64,000 bases of DNA. It comes from Agrobacterium tumefaciens str. B6 (lineage in GTDB: Bacteria > Pseudomonadota > Alphaproteobacteria > Rhizobiales > Rhizobiaceae). The stretch spans positions 62,001-126,000 of the forward strand of contig NZ_LMVK01000045.1 in NCBI RefSeq assembly GCF_001541315.1. Reading direction: 5' to 3'. The notes beneath the pieces were generated by a model. It searched no databases, was not told the DNA's origin, and worked only from the letters and a program-made list of their open reading frames with translations. Shown here in pieces: positions 10,135-18,937 of this stretch. The translations under genes and the position numbers were made by a program. Numbering within the stretch: position 1 is the first letter of the stretch; each line of letters starts with the position of its first letter.

Positions 10135-11157
10135 ATGGCCAATATTGCAGAACCCAAGAAGAGCTTTGCTGTCAGCGACCGCCAGAAGGACATCATCCAG
10201 AAGTTTGCTGCGCTCGGCAGCCTGTTCGCCCTCGTCGCGGTCTTCTCCGCCACCAGCAGCGCCTTCTTCACCGTCAATAACGGCATGACGATTGCGTTGC
10301 AGGTCACGTCCATCGCTCTGCTCGGCATTGGTGCCACCTGCGTCATCATCACCGGCGGTATCGATCTTTCTGTCGGTTCGGTGCTGGCGCTCGCCGGTGT
10401 GGTTGCCGCCCTTGCGGTGAAGGAACTCGGCATGCCTGTGCCGATCGGCATGTTGCTCGGCATTCTGACGGGATCGCTCTGTGGTTTCATCAACGGCCTT
10501 CTGGTCACGCGTTTCAAGCTGCCGCCCTTTATCGCCACTCTCGGCATGATGCTGATCGCGCGCGGCGTGGCGCTGCAGATTACCGGTGCGCGCGCCGTTT
10601 CGGGCCTTGGTGAATCCTTTGGCGAACTCGGCAACGGCGCTCTCTTCCGCATCGTTAATATCGGTGACGACGGTTTTCCGAATGTCGTTTTCCCCGGCAT
10701 TCCTTACCCCGTCATCCTGATGGTGGTGATTGCGCTTGCGGTTTCCTTCATGCTCAACCGCTCGATCCTCGGCCGCCACATCTACGCCGTGGGCTCCAAT
10801 GCGGATGCTGCACGCCTTTCCGGTGTCAACGTCGCCCGCGTCACCAATTTCACCTACATCCTGTCCGGCACGCTCGCCGGGCTGACGGGCTGCGTGCTGA
10901 TGTCGCGCCTCGTCACTGCCCAGCCGAATGAGGGCGTGATGTATGAGCTGGATGCGATTGCCAGCGCCGTTATCGGCGGCACATCGCTGATCGGCGGCGT
11001 CGGCACGATTTCCGGTACGGCCATCGGTGCCTTCGTCATCGGCATCCTGCGCAACGGTCTCAATATGAATGGCGTCTCCGCCTTCACGCAACAGATCATC
11101 ATCGGCCTCGTCATTCTGGTCACCGTCTGGATCGACCAGCTGCGCAACCGCCGCTGA
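10135..11157 (+). CDS. Sugar ABC transporter, permease protein
   Basis: 340 residues, a BPD_transp_2 (RbsC-type) permease with about eight to ten hydrophobic helices. The motif GATCVIITGGIDLSVGS is typical, and the EAA-like region around DAARLSGVNVARV contacts the ATPase. The ATG at 10135 follows GAGGA; a GTG at 10123 overlapping the ATPase stop is less likely. It forms the membrane channel with the preceding ATPase and receives substrate from the downstream binding protein. A small hairpin lies just after its stop, before the binding-protein gene. Confidence 0.93.
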   Translation: MANIAEPKKSFAVSDRQKDIIQKFAALGSLFALVAVFSATSSAFFTVNNGMTIALQVTSIALLGIGATCVIITGGIDLSVGSVLALAGVVAALAVKELGMPVPIGMLLGILTGSLCGFINGLLVTRFKLPPFIATLGMMLIARGVALQITGARAVSGLGESFGELGNGALFRIVNIGDDGFPNVVFPGIPYPVILMVVIALAVSFMLNRSILGRHIYAVGSNADAARLSGVNVARVTNFTYILSGTLAGLTGCVLMSRLVTAQPNEGVMYELDAIASAVIGGTSLIGGVGTISGTAIGAFVIGILRNGLNMNGVSAFTQQIIIGLVILVTVWIDQLRNRR

Positions 11158-11159
11158 TC

Positions 11160-11178
11160 AAAGGGCTGCGGACCCTTT
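11160..11178 (+). promoter_or_regulatory. Small intercistronic hairpin between permease and binding-protein genes
   Basis: AAAGGG (11160-11165) and CCCTTT (11173-11178) form a 6-bp stem with a 7-base loop immediately after the permease stop. It lacks a T-tract. Such elements can stabilise a processed 3' segment so that binding protein is made in excess; that function is inferred here. Confidence 0.35.
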
Positions 11179-11232
11179 CCGCAAAAAAGATCGGCAGGGG
11201 AGGCCCGGTATGCCGACATCACGGAGGAAGAA

Positions 11233-12174
11233 ATGAAGAAAATTGCGACTGCCCTTCTGACATCCGCAATCGCGCTGTGGAGCGTTTCCACCGTGCAGGC
11301 CGGTGAAATCGCCGTCATCGTCAAGACCGTCAACTCCACCTTCTGGCAGAACGTCCAGAAGGGCGCTGACGCGGCGATGAAGAATTCTTCCGGCAACACC
11401 ATGACCTTCCAGGGTCCGGCTGCTGAATCGGCGATTGCCGACCAGGTCAACATGGTTGAAAACGCCATCAACCGTAAGGTTGCTGGTATTGTTCTCGCAC
11501 CTTCCGATCCGGACGCGCTGGTGCCTGCCGTCAAGAAGGCCTGGGAAGCCCGTATTCCCGTCGTCCTGATCGACTCGCAGCTCGCCAAGGGCTCGGAGCA
11601 ATATTCCCAGTCGTTCCTGGCGACCGATAACAAGAAAGCCGGCGAACTGGCAGCGCAGGCGCTGATCGACAAGGTGGGCAAGGAAGGCAAGATCGCCGTC
11701 ATGTCTTATGTCGCTGGTGCCGGTTCCGAAATCGGCCGTGTCGGCGGTTTCACCGACTATATCCAGATGAACTCCAATCTGAAGATTGTCGGACCGTTCT
11801 ACTCGCAGTCGCAGATGGCCACCGCGCTGAACCAGACGACCGACGTTCTGGCCGCCAATTCGGACCTCAAGGGCATTTTCGGCGCTAACGAGCCGACGGC
11901 AATCGGCGTTGGCCGCGCTCTCGCCCAGAGCGGCAAGGCCGGCAAGGTCGTCGCCATCGGTTTCGACGGCAATCAGGACCTTCAGAGCTTCGTCAAGGAT
12001 GGCACGCTGGGCGGTATCGTGGTTCAGGGTTCCTACCAGATGGGTGAAAAGGGCGTAGAGACCATTTCCAAGCTCATCAACAAGGAAAAGGTCGAGAAGT
12101 TCGTCGATACCGGCGTCGTTGTTGTCACCAAGGACAATATCGAAAAGCCGGAAGCCAAGAACGTTCTTTACTGA
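11233..12174 (+). CDS. Sugar ABC transporter, periplasmic substrate-binding protein
   Basis: 313 residues, a Peripla_BP_4 (ribose/galactose-binding-like) protein. A typical Sec signal peptide occupies about residues 1-24 (MKK start, hydrophobic core, VQA cleavage site) and leaves a mature protein starting GEIAVIVKT. The two-lobed fold is indicated by the repeated motifs IVLAPSDPDALVPAV (lobe 1) and IFGANEPTAIGVGRAL (lobe 2). A GGAGGAAG ribosome site precedes the ATG. It captures the sugar in the periplasm and delivers it to the permease. A strong GC hairpin follows its stop. Ligand specificity cannot be read from sequence; downstream enzymes suggest a 6-deoxy or L-hexose. Confidence 0.93.
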   Translation: MKKIATALLTSAIALWSVSTVQAGEIAVIVKTVNSTFWQNVQKGADAAMKNSSGNTMTFQGPAAESAIADQVNMVENAINRKVAGIVLAPSDPDALVPAVKKAWEARIPVVLIDSQLAKGSEQYSQSFLATDNKKAGELAAQALIDKVGKEGKIAVMSYVAGAGSEIGRVGGFTDYIQMNSNLKIVGPFYSQSQMATALNQTTDVLAANSDLKGIFGANEPTAIGVGRALAQSGKAGKVVAIGFDGNQDLQSFVKDGTLGGIVVQGSYQMGEKGVETISKLINKEKVEKFVDTGVVVVTKDNIEKPEAKNVLY

Positions 12175-12182
12175 TGCATGAT

Positions 12183-12208
12183 GGCGCGCCGCCCTGTGGC
12201 GGCGCGCC
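12183..12208 (+). terminator. GC-rich perfect hairpin after the binding-protein gene
   Basis: A perfect 11-bp stem (12183-12193 with 12198-12208) has a CTGT loop and only TT after it. It lies nine bases after the binding-protein stop, with same-strand enzyme genes continuing downstream. I read it as an attenuator or 3'-end stabiliser rather than a full terminator. Confidence 0.55.
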
Positions 12209-12271
12209 TTACCTGTTTGAGATGCGGTTTTCACCATCCCGCTCTAGCTAGAAATTCAGGAAGTCCCTGCG

Positions 12272-13285
12272 ATGAAAGTCTCCGATACACGTAAGTTGCC
12301 GCACCGCGCCGTTGACGTCACCGTCATGGGCCTCGGTTGCGCCCAGATGGGCAATCTCTACCGCGTCACCCCCTATGAAGAGTCCAAGGGTGCGTTCGAC
12401 AAGGCATGGGAAAGCGGCATGCGTTATTTCGATACCGCGCCGTTTTATGGCTATACGCGGTCGGAGCGTCGTCTCGGCACCATGGTTACGGAGCATGACC
12501 GGAGCGAATATACGCTCAGCACCAAGGTCGGCCGTGTGATGGTTCCTGACGAGACCGTCGGTCCGGAGGAGGATGCCTATATAGCGCCCCTGCCCTTCCG
12601 CCCGGTCTATGATTATTCCTATGACGGTATTCTGCGCTCCTTCGAGGCAAGCCAGCAGCGGCTAGGCGTCCTGAAGCCGGATATTCTTTATGTCCACGAT
12701 ATCGGTTCCTACACCCATGGCGAAAAGCACCAGCATTATCGGGAGCAGTTGACCACGGGCGGCGGCTTCCGGGCGCTTGGCAAGCTCCGCGAGGAAGGAT
12801 CGACGGGGGCCATCGGCCTTGGCGTCAACGAGTGGGAAATTGTCAGCGACGCGATGGATGTCTTCGACATCGACGTTGCCATGCTTGCCGGCCGTTATAC
12901 GCTGCTGGAACAGCAGAGCCTTGGTTTCATGAATCGCTGCGCTGAAAGCGGCGTCGGTATCGTTGTCGCCGGTGCTTTCAATTCCGGCATTCTCGCTGGC
13001 AACCGCAAATTCAATTATGCTGACGCGCCTGCCGATATTCTCACGCGTGTCGATGCGCTGCAGGGTGTTTGCGAGGAACTCGGCGTATCGCTGCAGGCCG
13101 CCGCATTGCAGTTTCCGCTCGCCCATCCGGCTTCGGTCACTGTTGTCTCAGGTGCGCGTAATGCGCAGCAGCTCGCTTCCAATATCGAATGGTTCGAACA
13201 GTCGATCCCGGATGAATTCTGGTCCGAGCTGCACAGACGTGGCCTGATTGCCGAAGGTGCGCCTACGCCTGTCGGGAAGGCTTGA
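12272..13285 (+). CDS. Aldo/keto reductase, L-fucose/L-galactose 1-dehydrogenase-like
   Basis: 337 residues of the aldo/keto reductase superfamily, closest in type to D-threo-aldose (L-fucose) 1-dehydrogenases. The catalytic tetrad is visible: Asp54 and Tyr59 in FDTAPFYG, Lys85 in STKVGR and His142 in YVHDIG. Members oxidise the anomeric carbon of L-fucose, L-galactose or D-arabinose with NAD(P)+ to a 1,5-lactone. AGGAAG precedes the ATG. The lactonase gene starts three bases after its stop, so product and next enzyme are coupled. Whether fucose or galactose is preferred cannot be decided from sequence. Confidence 0.85.
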   Translation: MKVSDTRKLPHRAVDVTVMGLGCAQMGNLYRVTPYEESKGAFDKAWESGMRYFDTAPFYGYTRSERRLGTMVTEHDRSEYTLSTKVGRVMVPDETVGPEEDAYIAPLPFRPVYDYSYDGILRSFEASQQRLGVLKPDILYVHDIGSYTHGEKHQHYREQLTTGGGFRALGKLREEGSTGAIGLGVNEWEIVSDAMDVFDIDVAMLAGRYTLLEQQSLGFMNRCAESGVGIVVAGAFNSGILAGNRKFNYADAPADILTRVDALQGVCEELGVSLQAAALQFPLAHPASVTVVSGARNAQQLASNIEWFEQSIPDEFWSELHRRGLIAEGAPTPVGKA

Positions 13286-13288
13286 GGC

Positions 13289-14110
13289 ATGATTATCGAC
13301 GCCCACCAGCATTTCTGGCTGATGAAGGATCGTGCCGGGCAATGGCCGCCGCCGTCGCTCGCCGCCATCTACCGGGATTTTCTCCCCGCCGATCTGTCGC
13401 CCTTGCTGGCCGCTGCCGGAGTTTCCGGCACCGTGCTGGTGCAGACGATGGAGACACGGGCCGACACGGATTTCATGCTGGAACTGGCGGAAAAGACCGA
13501 TTTCATCAAGGGCGTGGTTGGCTGGGTGGACATGAAGTCTCCCGAGGCGGCGAGTGAAATTGCTCGCCGGGCAAAACATCCGGCCTTCAAGGCTGTGCGT
13601 CCGATGTTGCAGGGCATGGAGGATGTTGCCTGGATCGATGATCCGGCACTCGATCCAGCCGCGGCGGCTTTGGTAAAGCACGGTCTGGCGTTCGATGCGC
13701 TGGTCCTGCCGCCCAATCTGCCGCATCTGCTGTCGTTCGCCCGCCGCCATCCGCAGTTGCCCATCGTCATCGACCATGGCGCGAAGCCCATGATTGCCAT
13801 CGGTCACTACAGCGACTGGCGCAAGGATATGGCCGCTCTGGCGGCTCTTCCCAATGTCCATTGCAAACTCTCCGGTCTGCTGACCGAGCGCGGTGAACAG
13901 CGACCGGAAGCCGTGCGGCCTTATGCCGAGACCATTCTTGAACTCTTTGGTGGCAACCGCGTGATTTTCGGCAGTGACTGGCCGGTGTTGCGGCTGGCCG
14001 GCGATTATCAGGCATGGCTGGATTTCTGCCGCGATATCGTGCCGGCAGAGGACCATGCGGCAGTCTTTGGCGGTAATGCCATTCGTTTTTATTCCCTTTC
14101 CCACAGGTGA
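13289..14110 (+). CDS. Amidohydrolase COG3618, L-fucono/L-galactono-1,5-lactonase-like
   Basis: 273 residues, amidohydrolase-2 fold. Metal and catalytic residues seen are His6 and His8 (DAHQHFW), His163 (VIDHGAKP) and Asp230 (FGSDWPV). Members of this COG that neighbour sugar dehydrogenases hydrolyse sugar lactones, including L-fucono-1,5-lactone. Here it would open the lactone made by the preceding dehydrogenase to L-fuconate or L-galactonate. It is tightly packed between the dehydrogenase (3-base gap) and the zinc dehydrogenase (3-base gap). The family is clear; the precise lactone is inferred from context. Confidence 0.85.
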   Translation: MIIDAHQHFWLMKDRAGQWPPPSLAAIYRDFLPADLSPLLAAAGVSGTVLVQTMETRADTDFMLELAEKTDFIKGVVGWVDMKSPEAASEIARRAKHPAFKAVRPMLQGMEDVAWIDDPALDPAAAALVKHGLAFDALVLPPNLPHLLSFARRHPQLPIVIDHGAKPMIAIGHYSDWRKDMAALAALPNVHCKLSGLLTERGEQRPEAVRPYAETILELFGGNRVIFGSDWPVLRLAGDYQAWLDFCRDIVPAEDHAAVFGGNAIRFYSLSHR

Positions 14111-14113
14111 TGC

Positions 14114-15124
14114 ATGCTGGCGATTTTCTGCGAAACCCCAGGTCAACTCGTCCCCAAGGAACTGCCGAAACCAGCGCGTGGCGAAGGTGAAGTGCTGGTG
14201 CGCATCCGCCGCATTGGTGTTTGCGGCACGGATCTGCACATCTTCACCGGCAACCAGCCTTATCTTTCCTATCCGCGTATCATGGGTCATGAGCTTTCCG
14301 GCACGGTGGAAGAGGCGCCGCAAGGCAGCCATCTGTCCGTGGGCGACGTGGTCACCGTCATTCCCTATATCTCGTGCGGCAAATGCAGCGCCTGCCTTAA
14401 GGGCAAGAGCAATTGCTGCCGCAATATCGGTGTGCTCGGCGTTCATCGTGACGGCGGCATGGTCGAATATCTGAGCGTGCCGCAGCAATTTGTACTGAAG
14501 GCGGAGGGGCTAAGCCTCGACCAGGCGGCGATGACCGAATTTCTGGCTATTGGTGCGCATGCGGTGCGCCGTGGCACAGTCGAGAGGGGGCAGAAGGTTC
14601 TGATCGTCGGTGCCGGCCCGATCGGCATGGCCGTTGCGGTTTTCGCCGTTCTCGATGGTGGCGAAGTGACGATGATCGATGGACGTACCGACCGATTGGA
14701 TTTCTGCAAGGAGCATCTTGGCGTTGCGCATACGGTGACACTCGGGGAAGGCGACAAAGATCGTCTTTCCGAAATCACTGACGGCGATTTCTTCGATGCG
14801 GTCTTTGATGCGACCGGGAATCCGAAAGCCATGGAGCGCGGCTTTTCCTTTGTTGGCCATGGCGGTTCCTACGTGCTGGTCTCCATCGTCGCCAGCGATA
14901 TCAGCTTCAACGATCCGGAGTTCCACAAGCGTGAGACGACGCTGCTCGGCAGCCGCAATGCCACGCCTCAGGATTTCGAGCGCGTCCTGCAGGCGCTGCG
15001 GGAAGGCAAGGTGCCGGAGGCACTGATCACCCATCGCATGACGCTTGCCGATGTGCCCTCCAGATTCGCCGGCCTGACCGATCCGAAGGCCGGAGTGATC
15101 AAAGGCATGGTGGAGGTCGCATGA
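14114..15124 (+). CDS. Zinc-dependent medium-chain dehydrogenase, L-galactonate 5-dehydrogenase-like
   Basis: 336 residues. Catalytic zinc ligands are Cys37 and the His59-Glu60 pair (GHE); structural zinc ligands are Cys88, Cys91, Cys94 and Cys101 or Cys102. The NAD fold has VGAGPIG near residue 163. It resembles sorbitol/threonine-dehydrogenase-type enzymes that include LgoD (L-galactonate to D-tagaturonate). That reaction would join the lactonase product to the next gene, a tagaturonate reductase-like enzyme. Its stop overlaps the next start by four bases (ATGA). An alternative is oxidation of 2-keto-3-deoxy-L-fuconate in the fucose branch. Confidence 0.82.
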   Translation: MLAIFCETPGQLVPKELPKPARGEGEVLVRIRRIGVCGTDLHIFTGNQPYLSYPRIMGHELSGTVEEAPQGSHLSVGDVVTVIPYISCGKCSACLKGKSNCCRNIGVLGVHRDGGMVEYLSVPQQFVLKAEGLSLDQAAMTEFLAIGAHAVRRGTVERGQKVLIVGAGPIGMAVAVFAVLDGGEVTMIDGRTDRLDFCKEHLGVAHTVTLGEGDKDRLSEITDGDFFDAVFDATGNPKAMERGFSFVGHGGSYVLVSIVASDISFNDPEFHKRETTLLGSRNATPQDFERVLQALREGKVPEALITHRMTLADVPSRFAGLTDPKAGVIKGMVEVA

Positions 15125-16254
15125 CGTCCGATACGCCCATCCTGCAATTCGGCACCAGCCGCTTTCTTCTGGCGCATGCGGATCTCTTTGTTTCGCAGGC
15201 GCTGGACAAGGGCGAAGCGCTCGGGCGCATTGCGATTGTCCAGACGACCGGCAATGCGGAGAGCCTGAAGCGTGTTGCGGCGCTAAACAGCGGCGCGCCC
15301 TATCCCGTGCTTATTCGCGGTATCCGTGATGGGCATGACGTGGATGAGGAAATTCAAGGCAGGGCTGTCGCGCGGGCACTGACCGCTGCGACCGACTGGG
15401 CCGATGTGCGCCGTCTTGCCTGCGGGGCCGAGGTTATTCTGTCCAATACGGGCGATCGCGGTTATGAGCTGGATTCGGCCGACAATGCTGGGCTTGCTGG
15501 CGATTTTACGATCGTGCCGAAGAGCTTTCCGGCGAAACTCTGCATGTTGCTGCTGGAGCGTTTTCAGAGCAATCCGGAAGCGACCGTGTCCATCTTCCCC
15601 TGTGAGCTTGTGCCGCGTAACGGCGAAAGGCTGAAGGAGGTCATTCGCCGGCTTGCCGATGAATGGCAATTGCCGGCGGGTTTTACCTTTTATCTGAACG
15701 AGAAGTGCCGTTTCGCCAATAGTCTGGTGGATCGCATCGTCTCCGAACCTATCGACCCGGTGGGTGCGGTGGCGGAGCCCTATGCGTTATGGGCGATCGA
15801 GAAGCAGGACGGGCTTGTCCTTCCCTGCACGCACCCTGCCGTGGTGCTCACGGACGATCTCGATCACTATGAAAAGCTGAAGCTTTTCCTGCTCAATCTC
15901 GGCCATTCCTATCTGGCGGAACGCTGGACGCAGGATGCGCGCGGGAAAGACGAGACGGTGCGTCAGGCAATGGCCGACGATGCTCTCGTCGCGGATCTGG
16001 AGATGCTCTGGCGGGACGAGGTTCTGCCGGTCTTTGCGGCTGAAGGCATGGGAGACGAAGCGCAGGCCTATATCGGTCAGTTGCGGGAGCGTTTGCGCAA
16101 TCCCTTTCTCGCGCATCGGCTGGCTGATATCGCCGGCAACCACGACGAAAAGAAGCGTCGCCGCTTCGCTCCGGTCATTGCCGCGGCGGAACGGCTGGGA
16201 TTAAGCCTACCGCAGACAAAGCTGCGCGCTGCGCTCGCCACCATCAAGCAATAA
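15121..16254 (+). CDS. Mannitol-dehydrogenase-family oxidoreductase, tagaturonate reductase (UxaB)-like
   Basis: 377 residues. The N-terminal Rossmann region begins QFGTSRFLLAHAD and the C-terminal mannitol-dehydrogenase domain contains the NEKCRFANSLVDRI motif typical of tagaturonate/fructuronate reductases. Expected reaction: D-tagaturonate + NADH to D-altronate, feeding the altronate dehydratase-like enzyme encoded at 6036-7568. It is shorter than E. coli UxaB (about 480), so it is probably a distinct subfamily. The start overlaps the previous gene by four bases. The substrate is inferred from neighbours. Confidence 0.82.
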   Translation: MTSDTPILQFGTSRFLLAHADLFVSQALDKGEALGRIAIVQTTGNAESLKRVAALNSGAPYPVLIRGIRDGHDVDEEIQGRAVARALTAATDWADVRRLACGAEVILSNTGDRGYELDSADNAGLAGDFTIVPKSFPAKLCMLLLERFQSNPEATVSIFPCELVPRNGERLKEVIRRLADEWQLPAGFTFYLNEKCRFANSLVDRIVSEPIDPVGAVAEPYALWAIEKQDGLVLPCTHPAVVLTDDLDHYEKLKLFLLNLGHSYLAERWTQDARGKDETVRQAMADDALVADLEMLWRDEVLPVFAAEGMGDEAQAYIGQLRERLRNPFLAHRLADIAGNHDEKKRRRFAPVIAAAERLGLSLPQTKLRAALATIKQ

Positions 16255-16265
16255 CGGAGTTTTTC

Positions 16266-16595
16266 ATGCAGCGTATGGGCATGGTCATAGGCGTCAAACC
16301 TGACATGATCGCGGAATATAAAAGGCTGCACGCCGCCGTCTGGCCTGAAATTCTGGCGCTTATCAGCGACTGCAATATCCGCAATTACACGATCTTCCTG
16401 CGCGAGCCGGAAAATCTGCTCTTCGGCTATTGGGAATATCACGGCACCGATATCAGCGCCGACATGGCGAAGATGGCCGAAAGCCCCAAGAACCAGGAAT
16501 GGTGGTCCTTCACGATTCCCTGCCAGCAACCACTCGAAAGCCGCAAGGAAGGCGAGTGGTGGGCGATGATGGAAGAGACCTTCCACCACGATTGA
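16266..16595 (+). CDS. L-rhamnose/L-fucose mutarotase (RhaM/YiiL family)
   Basis: 109 residues, the usual size of the RhaM family. Tyr18 and His22 match the catalytic positions of E. coli RhaM, and the C-terminal tryptophan-rich part (WGYWEYH- and EWWAMMEETFHHD-like) is typical. The enzyme interconverts alpha and beta anomers of a 6-deoxy-L-hexose so that the dehydrogenase receives the right anomer. CGGAG lies seven bases before the ATG. Given the L-fuconate dehydratase next to it, L-fucose is the more likely sugar than L-rhamnose. Confidence 0.88.
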   Translation: MQRMGMVIGVKPDMIAEYKRLHAAVWPEILALISDCNIRNYTIFLREPENLLFGYWEYHGTDISADMAKMAESPKNQEWWSFTIPCQQPLESRKEGEWWAMMEETFHHD

Positions 16596-16631
16596 ACGAT
16601 TTCCTTTGACACTGACCGCGAGTGACCGGCC

Positions 16632-17909
16632 ATGACCAAAATTACTGATCTGCGTGTTTTCGACCTGCGTTTTCCGACCTCCCAAAGTCTCGACGGTTCG
16701 GATGCGATGAACCCCGACCCGGATTATTCGGCGGCTTATGTCATTCTCGATACCGATGAGGCGGGTCTCAAAGGCCACGGGCTGACCTTCACCATCGGCC
16801 GCGGCAATGACATCTGCTGCATGGCCATCGAAGCGATGCGTCATCTGGTGGTCGGCACCGATCTTGCCACCGTTACCGAGAACCCCGGCAAATATTGGCG
16901 GCATCTGACGAGCGACAGCCAGCTGCGCTGGATCGGCCCGGACAAGGGCGCGATGCATCTCGCCACCGGCGCCGTTGTGAATGCGGTATGGGATCTGCTG
17001 GCAAAGAAGGCGGGCAAGCCGGTGTGGCAGCTTGTCGCCGATATGAGCCCGGAAGAAATCGCCGATATCGTCGATTATCGCTATCTGACCGACGTGCTGA
17101 CCCGTGATGATGCGCTCGCGATCCTCAAAAAAGCCGAAAGCGGCAAGAAGGAACGTATCGAGACGCTGAAGAACGAAGGTTACGCCTGCTATACCACGTC
17201 GGCCGGCTGGCTTGGCTATGACGACGCCAAGCTGCGCCGTCTTTGCCAGGAAGCCATCGATGCCGGTTTCAACCATGTGAAGATGAAGGTCGGCCGTGAT
17301 CTGGAAGACGACATTCGCCGTCTAACCATAGCCCGCGAGGTGATTGGTCCCGACCGTTACCTGATGATCGATGCCAATCAGGTGTGGGAAGTTGATCAGG
17401 CAATCGAGTGGGTGAATAAGCTCGCCTTTTCCAAGCCCTTCTTCATCGAAGAACCGACCAGCCCGGATGATGTCGCTGGCCATCGCAAAATTCGTGCTGC
17501 CATCGGCTCGGTGAAGGTGGCGACGGGCGAAATGTGCCAGAACCGGATCATGTTCAAGCAGTTCATCGCTGAAGGCGCGATCGATGTGGTGCAGATCGAC
17601 AGCTGCCGCATGGGTGGCTTGAACGAGGTGCTGGCGGTTCTCCTGATCGCCGCCAAATACAATTTACCGGTTTGGCCGCATGCCGGCGGCGTCGGCCTTT
17701 GCGAATATGTGCAGCATCTGTCGATGATCGACTATCTGGTGGTATCTGGTACGAAGGAAGGCCGCGTGATCGAATATGTAGATCATCTGCACGAGCACTT
17801 CATCGAACCCTGCGATATCAGAAACGCCGCTTACATGCCGCCGAAACTGCCGGGCTTCTCCATCGAAATGAAGCCGGAGTCGATCGAGACCTACACCTTC
17901 GAGGAATAA
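16632..17909 (+). CDS. L-fuconate dehydratase (enolase superfamily)
   Basis: 425 residues, enolase superfamily, mandelate-racemase subgroup. The acid/base KxK motif is Lys217-Met-Lys219, metal ligands are Asp247 (MIDANQ), the Glu of FIEEP and the Glu of TGEMCQN, and the general acid/base is His350 (WPHAGG). These positions match the L-fuconate dehydratase pattern. It converts L-fuconate to 2-keto-3-deoxy-L-fuconate, the committed step of non-phosphorylative L-fucose breakdown. It is the last gene of the operon and its last 19 bases overlap the end of the convergent cobC gene, leaving no room for a separate terminator. Confidence 0.9.
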   Translation: MTKITDLRVFDLRFPTSQSLDGSDAMNPDPDYSAAYVILDTDEAGLKGHGLTFTIGRGNDICCMAIEAMRHLVVGTDLATVTENPGKYWRHLTSDSQLRWIGPDKGAMHLATGAVVNAVWDLLAKKAGKPVWQLVADMSPEEIADIVDYRYLTDVLTRDDALAILKKAESGKKERIETLKNEGYACYTTSAGWLGYDDAKLRRLCQEAIDAGFNHVKMKVGRDLEDDIRRLTIAREVIGPDRYLMIDANQVWEVDQAIEWVNKLAFSKPFFIEEPTSPDDVAGHRKIRAAIGSVKVATGEMCQNRIMFKQFIAEGAIDVVQIDSCRMGGLNEVLAVLLIAAKYNLPVWPHAGGVGLCEYVQHLSMIDYLVVSGTKEGRVIEYVDHLHEHFIEPCDIRNAAYMPPKLPGFSIEMKPESIETYTFEE

Positions 17910-18937
17910 CCGAGGGATGACAGCGCCTCCTTAAGGCGCTGCCACTCCGTTTCGCTCCCGGGAAGGCCGAAACGCACGTCGTTCGGCCTTTCATCAAAAA
18001 TGCGGACCAGAATGCCGTGTTGGCCAAGATGGCTGAACAGTTCGGTGGCCCGGGGGGTGCGCACCAGAGTGAAAAGGGACGTGCCGCCGGCAATCGCCTG
18101 TCCCGCTTTTTCCAGCATGTCATTCATGCGCCGAGAGTCTTCGGCAAGGCGCAGACGCATGGAAGATTGCCATTTCTTATCCGCCAGAGCCTGCGTCGCG
18201 ATATGAAGCGCCGGGCCAGAAACCGCCCAGGGGCCGAGCCTTGCTTCAAGTTCAGCGGCGATATCGGGCTGTGCAATGGCGAAACCCAGCCGAACGCCCG
18301 CCATGCCGTAAAATTTGCCGAATGAGCGCAGGACCACCAGCGCTTCCTGACCGGTGGCATTCGCGAGGCTTTCGGCAAGTCCCGTCTCGGTGAAGGCTTC
18401 GTCCACGACGAGCAATCCGCCCTTGAGGCGCATGGCTTCGGCTAGCGACAGCAACGCTGCGCGATCTGTGATGCGGCCATCGGGATTATTGGGATTGACC
18501 ACCACGGCATAATCGTGAGCCGATAGCTCCCGGGTGTTTTCCACCTCGGTCACGGCCAGTCCGGCCATCCGCGCGGTCCGGGCATGTTCCGCATAAGCGG
18601 GCGAAAGCACGGCGCCGCTATTGGCCCCGCGAGCAAGTGCAATCTGAGCCAGCAATGGCATCAGCATCTGGGTGCCGGGTGAAAGCACCACATGCCGGGC
18701 GGAAGGCGCGTCGAAATGGGCTGCAGCCAGCTGTTTCAATTCTTCGGCGGCATCCGGTTCCGGCAGGCGGGTGAATGCGCTGGCGGGAACGGCCGAATGC
18801 GGATAGGAGTGCGGATTGATCCCGGTCGAAAGGTCGATCCACGGTGCCGGCGCTTCAGGAAACATCAGACGCGCCCTGCCGAGATTGCCGCCGTGACGGA
18901 TCGCAGCCCGCGCCTTTTCTGGTACTGTTTCACCCAT
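17891..18937 (-). CDS. cobC: CobC, threonine-phosphate decarboxylase-type cobalamin biosynthesis protein
   Basis: 348 residues, a PLP-dependent fold-type I aminotransferase-like protein. The PLP lysine is Lys208 in RSFGKFYG, with VVNPNNPDG near 150 and VVDEAF near 178. By family it makes (R)-1-amino-2-propanol O-phosphate from threonine phosphate and acts with CobD to attach the nucleotide-loop linker to cobyric acid. The N-terminus, with HGGNLGRARLMFPEAP and STGINPHSYP, is characteristic. Its ATG shares two bases with the ATG of cobD on the other strand. Its 3' end overlaps the convergent fuconate dehydratase gene. Confidence 0.94.
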   Translation of the reverse strand: MGETVPEKARAAIRHGGNLGRARLMFPEAPAPWIDLSTGINPHSYPHSAVPASAFTRLPEPDAAEELKQLAAAHFDAPSARHVVLSPGTQMLMPLLAQIALARGANSGAVLSPAYAEHARTARMAGLAVTEVENTRELSAHDYAVVVNPNNPDGRITDRAALLSLAEAMRLKGGLLVVDEAFTETGLAESLANATGQEALVVLRSFGKFYGMAGVRLGFAIAQPDIAAELEARLGPWAVSGPALHIATQALADKKWQSSMRLRLAEDSRRMNDMLEKAGQAIAGGTSLFTLVRTPRATELFSHLGQHGILVRIFDERPNDVRFGLPGSETEWQRLKEALSSLGYSSKV

